From positions 1-64,000 of the forward strand of contig NZ_JAJFAU010000006.1 of the NCBI RefSeq assembly GCF_022614595.1: a stretch of DNA of 64,000 bases. Reading direction: 5' to 3'. Numbering within the stretch: the first letter of the stretch is position 1; each line of letters opens with the position of its first letter. The notes beneath the pieces were generated by a model. The model was not told the origin of the DNA. It made no database searches and saw only the letters and a program-made list of their open reading frames with translations. Both the position numbers and the translations under genes were made by a program. Source of the stretch: Streptomyces sp. CNQ085 (GTDB taxonomy: Bacteria > Actinomycetota > Actinomycetes > Streptomycetales > Streptomycetaceae). Shown here one piece after another: positions 60,525 through 64,000 of this stretch.

Positions 60525-61586
60525 TCAGCCCGCGGCGCACTCCTGTCCGCCGAGGCTGACGCGGGTGCCGTCCTGGGCGGCGCCCGCGCTGGTCCGGAAA
60601 CCGAAGGAGACCGTCCCGCCGGCCGGGACCGTGCCGTTGTGGACGGCGTCGGTGACGGTGATGCCGGAGCACCGGGAGACCGTCAGGCAGGCGTCGGCCA
60701 CCGCGCGGTAGTCGCGGGCCTGCCACTGGAGCTTGGAGCTGTCGGACGGCATCCGCATCCGGATGTCCAGCTCGGTGGCCGCGACCTCCAGGCCCGGGTC
60801 GGCGAAGCGCTGGAGGTTCCGGCGGATCGCCTGGCCGTTCACGTTGCCGACGATGAGGTGGTTCTGGAACCCGACGCCGTCGATCGGCACGTCCTGCGCC
60901 AGCAGGTCCCTGACCAGCCGGTACAGGCCGTCGCTCTTGACGTTGACCGTCTCGGTGTCGTAGTCGTTGATGAACAGCTTGGCGTTCGGGTCCGCGGCGC
61001 GGGTGGCCCGGAAGGAGTCCGCGATGCGGGAGGGGCCGAGCCGCTGGTAGAACTTGCTCTGCCGCGGCGAGCCGTCCTCATCGAACGCCTCGTTGACCAC
61101 GTCCCAGCGCTGGACCTTGCCGCGGTGGCGGCCGGCCTGGGTGGTGACGTGGTCGGTCATGATCCGGCGCAGCTCGCTGTCGGAGAACGACCCGTTCCGC
61201 AGCCAGCCGGGCATCTGGCTGTGCCAGACCAGGGTGTGGCCGTGGACGAGCTGATCGTTGTCCTGGGCGAACCGCATCAGGCGGTCGCCCCCGGCCCGGT
61301 CGAACCGGCCGCGCCGGGGCTCGACCGCCTCCCACCTCATGGTGTTCTCGGCGGTGACGCTGTCGGACTCGGTGCTGACGATGCTGCTGTGGGTCCCGTT
61401 GCCCAGCAGGCCGTCGTTGACGGCCGTGCCGATGAAACGGCCGGTGGACTCGGCGACCTCGCGCAGGGAGGGGTCGGCCGCCCGGCTCGGAGCGCTGAAC
61501 CCGAGGGTCAGAGCCGCCGCGGTGACGGAGACGGCTACGGCCGCCCGGGCTGAACGACGTACCGTGCGCACACGGTGCTGCCTCAT
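60525..61586 (-). CDS. GH10 xylanase with internal deletion fusing it to a CBM2 tail
   Basis: This 353-residue secreted protein starts with a signal peptide (about 1-36, ending SRA-A) and a GH10 barrel: GTAVNDGLL, HTLVWHSQ, the acid/base WDVVNEAFDE (Glu166) and nucleophile ATELDIRM (Glu272). After CSGITV (311) a GH10 normally continues into WGxxDxxSW and the last barrel strand. Here it jumps to TDAVHNGTVPAGGTVSFGF, the last third of a CBM2 cellulose-binding module, ending at 353. Both catalytic residues remain, but barrel strand 8 is missing, so activity is doubtful. Start ATG 61586 follows GAGAGAGGG. Confidence 0.85.
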   Translation of the reverse strand: MRQHRVRTVRRSARAAVAVSVTAAALTLGFSAPSRAADPSLREVAESTGRFIGTAVNDGLLGNGTHSSIVSTESDSVTAENTMRWEAVEPRRGRFDRAGGDRLMRFAQDNDQLVHGHTLVWHSQMPGWLRNGSFSDSELRRIMTDHVTTQAGRHRGKVQRWDVVNEAFDEDGSPRQSKFYQRLGPSRIADSFRATRAADPNAKLFINDYDTETVNVKSDGLYRLVRDLLAQDVPIDGVGFQNHLIVGNVNGQAIRRNLQRFADPGLEVAATELDIRMRMPSDSSKLQWQARDYRAVADACLTVSRCSGITVTDAVHNGTVPAGGTVSFGFRTSAGAAQDGTRVSLGGQECAAG

Positions 61587-61616
61587 GCTGGGGCCCTCTC
61601 TCGACGCCCCGGAACT

Positions 61617-61643
61617 CTTTCCGGAAGAATGTTGGAAAGTTTC
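61617..61643. promoter_or_regulatory. Operator-like cluster before the GH10 gene
   Basis: This stretch contains TTTCCGGAAG (61618-61627, core TTCCGGAA), a CTTTCC-n11-GGAAAG dyad (61617-61639) and GAAAGTTTC (61635-61643). It lies between the divergent xylanase and lacI starts. The core palindrome recurs before the binding-protein gene at 62933-62942. Confidence 0.55.
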
Positions 61644-61713
61644 GAGAGTGCGCCGGGAACGGCAGAGCCGACGGGAGCGCCCGTCAACGGTGTGCGCGTG
61701 TGGAGGAGAAAGC

Positions 61714-62793
61714 ATGGGAGACGGCATGACGGACGGCGCGGTCGCCGCGGTCGGCGAAGTCGCGGAGCAGAGGATGGCACCCATGGTGGAGCAGAAGGTC
61801 ACGATCACGGCGATCGCCCAGGAGGCGGGGGTCTCGGTCCCCACCGTCTCGCGCGTGGTCAACGGCCGCTCGGACGTCGCGCCCGCGACCCGGGCCAGGG
61901 TCGAGGAGCTGCTGCGGCAGTACGGCTACCGCCGCCGCACGGCCTCCTCCGGCGACCGGCCGGCCCTGATCGACCTGGTCTTCAACGATCTCGACAGCCC
62001 CTGGGCGGTGGAGATCATCCGCGGCGTGGAGGAGACCACGCACGAGGTCGGCTTCGGCACGGTGGTCTCGGCGATCCACGACCGCGCGGGCTCGGCCCGG
62101 CAGTGGATGCGCAACCTGCGGGCCCGCGCCTCCGGCGGCGTGATCCTGGTGACCTCGGTCCTGGAGCCGGTCCTCCACGAGGAGCTGCACCGTCTGGGCG
62201 TGCCGCTGGTCGTGGTGGATCCCTCCGGCTCCCCGGCCCTGGACGCGCCGACGGTGGGCGCCACCAACTGGGCCGGCGGCATGTCCGCCACCGAGCACCT
62301 GCTGGAACTGGGCCACCGCCGCATCGGATTCATCGCCGGGCCGCCGAGACTGCTGTGCAGCCGCGCCCGCCTGGACGGCTACCGCGCCGCGCTGGAGGCC
62401 GTCGGCGTCGCGGTGGACGACCGGCTGATGGTGCCGGGCGACTTCTACCACGAGTCCGGCTTCAACGGATGCAACCGGCTGATGGACCTGGACGAGCCGC
62501 CCACCGCCCTGTTCGCGGCCAGCGACCAGATGGCGCTGGGCGCGATCGAGGCGCTGCGGCGGCGCGGGGCGCGGGTGCCGGAGGACGTCAGCATCGTCGG
62601 GTTCGACGACCTTCCGGAAGTCCGCTGGTCGGCTCCGCCCCTGACGACGGTACGCCAGCCGCTGGTGGAGATGGGCAAGGTCGCGGCCCGCACCGTACTG
62701 CGTCAGGCCAGGGGCGAGGAAATCGACTCCCCTCGGGTCGAACTCGCCACTGAGCTGGTCGTTCGCGCCAGCACGGCACCACTGCGGGACTGA
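61714..62793 (+). CDS. LacI-family transcriptional regulator
   Basis: This 359-residue repressor has the LacI HTH (VTITAIAQEAGVSVPTVSRVVNGRSDV, about 29-55), the hinge, and a periplasmic-binding-like effector domain (LGHRRIGFIAGP, LFAASDQMALGAIEALRRRG, SIVGFDDLPEVRWSAPPLTTVRQP). The N-terminus before the HTH is extended by about 25 residues. Start ATG 61714 follows GGAGGAGAAAGC. It sits between the divergent GH10 gene and a downstream sugar-binding-protein gene, its probable targets. Confidence 0.94.
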   Translation: MGDGMTDGAVAAVGEVAEQRMAPMVEQKVTITAIAQEAGVSVPTVSRVVNGRSDVAPATRARVEELLRQYGYRRRTASSGDRPALIDLVFNDLDSPWAVEIIRGVEETTHEVGFGTVVSAIHDRAGSARQWMRNLRARASGGVILVTSVLEPVLHEELHRLGVPLVVVDPSGSPALDAPTVGATNWAGGMSATEHLLELGHRRIGFIAGPPRLLCSRARLDGYRAALEAVGVAVDDRLMVPGDFYHESGFNGCNRLMDLDEPPTALFAASDQMALGAIEALRRRGARVPEDVSIVGFDDLPEVRWSAPPLTTVRQPLVEMGKVAARTVLRQARGEEIDSPRVELATELVVRASTAPLRD

Positions 62794-62872
62794 CCCGGGC
62801 AGCGGGCCGGACAACCCCGCACAACGGGCGCATCACGCCGCCGGGCCACAGGACCCCTTTTTGTCAGACCTG

Positions 62873-62901
62873 TTGACACCGCTGGGACGCGTACGTACTT
62901 T
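62873..62901 (+). promoter_or_regulatory. Canonical housekeeping promoter of the sugar-binding-protein gene
   Basis: TTGACA (62873-62878), 17-bp spacer, TACTTT (62896-62901). This is nearly the consensus for the Streptomyces principal sigma factor. Transcription should begin near 62908. Confidence 0.8.
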
Positions 62902-62914
62902 CCCACCACCACTA

Positions 62915-62942
62915 CCGATAATTTTCGGATTTCTTCCGGAAG
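62915..62942 (+). promoter_or_regulatory. Operator candidates in the leader of the sugar-binding-protein gene
   Basis: CCGATAATTTTCGG (62915-62928) is a 12/14 dyad just after the predicted start of transcription. CTTCCGGAAG (62933-62942) is a perfect CG-centred palindrome that also supplies the GGAAGG ribosome-binding site. The second shares its core with the sequence before the GH10 gene. LacI-type operators are typically CG-centred. Confidence 0.6.
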
Positions 62943-62949
62943 GTACGCG

Positions 62950-64000
62950 ATGCGAACAGCAGTACAGGGATCGGCCGTGAGAGGCCGCGGGGGACTCGGA
63001 CGGCGGCACGCCGCCAAGCTGACGGCAGCGGCTCTGGCAGCCGCCATGCTCACCGCCTGCGGCAGCGGCGGCCCGGGCGAGGAGAAGGCCGGCGGCACCC
63101 TGGAGGTGTGGGTCTACCAGGACGCCTCGACCAAGGTGCAGCGCGAGGCGGTCGAGCGGTTCAACGAGACCTCCGACGTCAAGGCCGAACTCGTCGAGGT
63201 GCCCGGCGAGGGCTACCAGGACAAGATGCGCAGTGCGATGGGCACGCCCAACGCGCCGGATGTCTTCTTCAACTGGGGCGGCGGCAGCATCAGCGATTTC
63301 GTCGAGAAGGACATGCTGGTCGACCTCACGTCCGAGATCCAGGAGGACGACAGGCTCAAGGACGCGTTCCTGCCCTCGATCCTCAACGCGGGCAAGGTGA
63401 ACGACAAGATCTACGGCATCCCGATGCGGGGCATGCAGCCGGTGGTCCTGTTCTACAACAAGAACGTCTTCGAGAAGGCCGGCGTCCGGCCGCCCGAGTC
63501 CTGGGACGACCTGCTGAACCTGGTCGACACCTTCGAGAGGGAGGGCGTCACCCCCTTCGCGCTCGCGGGCACCGACGCCTGGACCGAGCTGATGTGGGTC
63601 GAGTACCTGCTGGACCGCACCGGCGGCGCCGAGGTCTTCCAGCGCGTCCAGGACGGCGACTCCTCGGCCTGGGGCGACCCGGCCGTGCTGAAGACCGCCG
63701 AGACCATTCGCGACCTGGTGGACCGCGGGGCGTTCGGCAAGAACTACGCCTCGGTCAACTACACCGCCGACGGCGCCTCCACGCTCTTCGCCAAGGGCAG
63801 GGCCGCCATGCACCTGATGGGCAGCTGGGAGTACTCCAACCAGCAGGCCAATCAGAAGGAGTTCGCCCACAAGGGCCTGGGCTGGACCACCTTCCCCGCC
63901 CTCCCCGACGGCGAGGGCGACCCCAGGAACGTCGTGGGCAACCCCACCAACTTCTGGTCGGTCAACTCCAGGCTGAGGGGCGCCGAGCGCGAGGCCGCCC
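62950..64000 (+). CDS. Sugar ABC transporter substrate-binding lipoprotein (runs off the window)
   Basis: The first 350 residues of a family 1 extracellular sugar-binding protein are present. Lipobox LTAC near residue 37 follows an Arg-rich n-region and an Ala-rich core. The mature domain has GGTLEVWVYQDASTK, ESWDDLLNLVDTF, FAKGRAAMHLMGSWEY and NPTNFWSVN. No stop occurs before 64000, so about 80-100 residues and any permease genes lie beyond. ATG 62950 is preceded by GGAAGG. With LacI and the GH10 gene adjacent, a xylo-oligosaccharide ligand is likely but not shown. Confidence 0.93.
   Translation, partial: MRTAVQGSAVRGRGGLGRRHAAKLTAAALAAAMLTACGSGGPGEEKAGGTLEVWVYQDASTKVQREAVERFNETSDVKAELVEVPGEGYQDKMRSAMGTPNAPDVFFNWGGGSISDFVEKDMLVDLTSEIQEDDRLKDAFLPSILNAGKVNDKIYGIPMRGMQPVVLFYNKNVFEKAGVRPPESWDDLLNLVDTFEREGVTPFALAGTDAWTELMWVEYLLDRTGGAEVFQRVQDGDSSAWGDPAVLKTAETIRDLVDRGAFGKNYASVNYTADGASTLFAKGRAAMHLMGSWEYSNQQANQKEFAHKGLGWTTFPALPDGEGDPRNVVGNPTNFWSVNSRLRGAEREAA

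Overview
The window comes from a high-GC actinomycete, almost certainly a Streptomyces. Codon third positions are strongly G/C, GTG starts are frequent, and several genes have leaderless promoters with a TANNNT element 6-7 nt before the start. The gene content is diagnostic: the ter/DUF475, ahpE, DUF3052, aceE block; fasR-fabD-fabH-acpP-fabF; DUF3145; an hrdA-like sigma gene beside dnaG and dgt; and a conservon (cvnABCD plus P450s). From memory this follows the core gene order of S. coelicolor, but with many intervening genes missing or reduced to stubs.

Layout. 0-5 kb: a helicase stub, then TerD-family and DUF475 stress genes, an AhpE/Bcp-type peroxiredoxin and DUF3052, all on the minus strand. 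5.2-8 kb: aceE (pyruvate dehydrogenase E1). 8-14.8 kb: small membrane and secreted proteins, a K+ channel, a MerR gene broken by a stop codon, a serine hydrolase, pirin, methyltransferase and MFS remnants, and a Uma2 nuclease-like gene. 14.8-19.8 kb: the fatty-acid synthase operon behind its activator fasR. 20-27 kb: DUF3145, a GDSL lipase, a chain of sugar-catabolism and ABC-transporter gene stubs, ohr, a MarR/oxidoreductase divergent pair with a clear operator, IclR, and a LigD polymerase pseudogene. 27.7-28.1 kb: tRNA-Asn and a CAU tRNA. 28.3-32.3 kb: a wrecked RHS polymorphic-toxin locus with immunity-like genes, an IS256-type fragment and a beheaded DsbA-like gene. 32.4-35.7 kb: a K+/H+ antiporter pair and an FGGY kinase. 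35.7-40.4 kb: hrdA-like sigma, dnaG and a ferredoxin-reductase-like flavoprotein. 40.7-44.8 kb: a broken hydrolase, an EEP-family phosphatase, a chitin-active LPMO behind a dre-like site, and dgt. 44.8-48.5 kb: a CbiX chelatase, assimilatory nitrate reductase and CutA. 48.7-55.8 kb: a conservon flanked by two non-canonical CYP157-like P450s, plus a CYP154-like P450. 55.9-60.3 kb: the nitrite reductase operon behind a well-phased GlnR box. 60.5-64 kb: a damaged GH10 xylanase, a LacI regulator and a sugar-binding lipoprotein that runs off the window.

Working units. Nitrate assimilation is split over two loci (nitrate reductase at 45.8-48.0 kb and nitrite reductase at 55.9-60.3 kb). A siroheme-type chelatase gene lies next to the first. 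Candidate GlnR boxes precede both, and the conservon sits between them. Fatty-acid synthesis is a compact plus-strand operon. The xylan/xylo-oligosaccharide end shares a short CG-centred palindrome in front of both GH10 and the binding protein, which fits control by the LacI protein encoded between them.

The most unusual property is repeated gene decay by fusion. At least seven places show truncated genes joined end to end, some in frame, or carrying frameshifts, a nonsense codon or a short tandem duplication. I see no CRISPR array, prophage, origin or intact insertion sequence.
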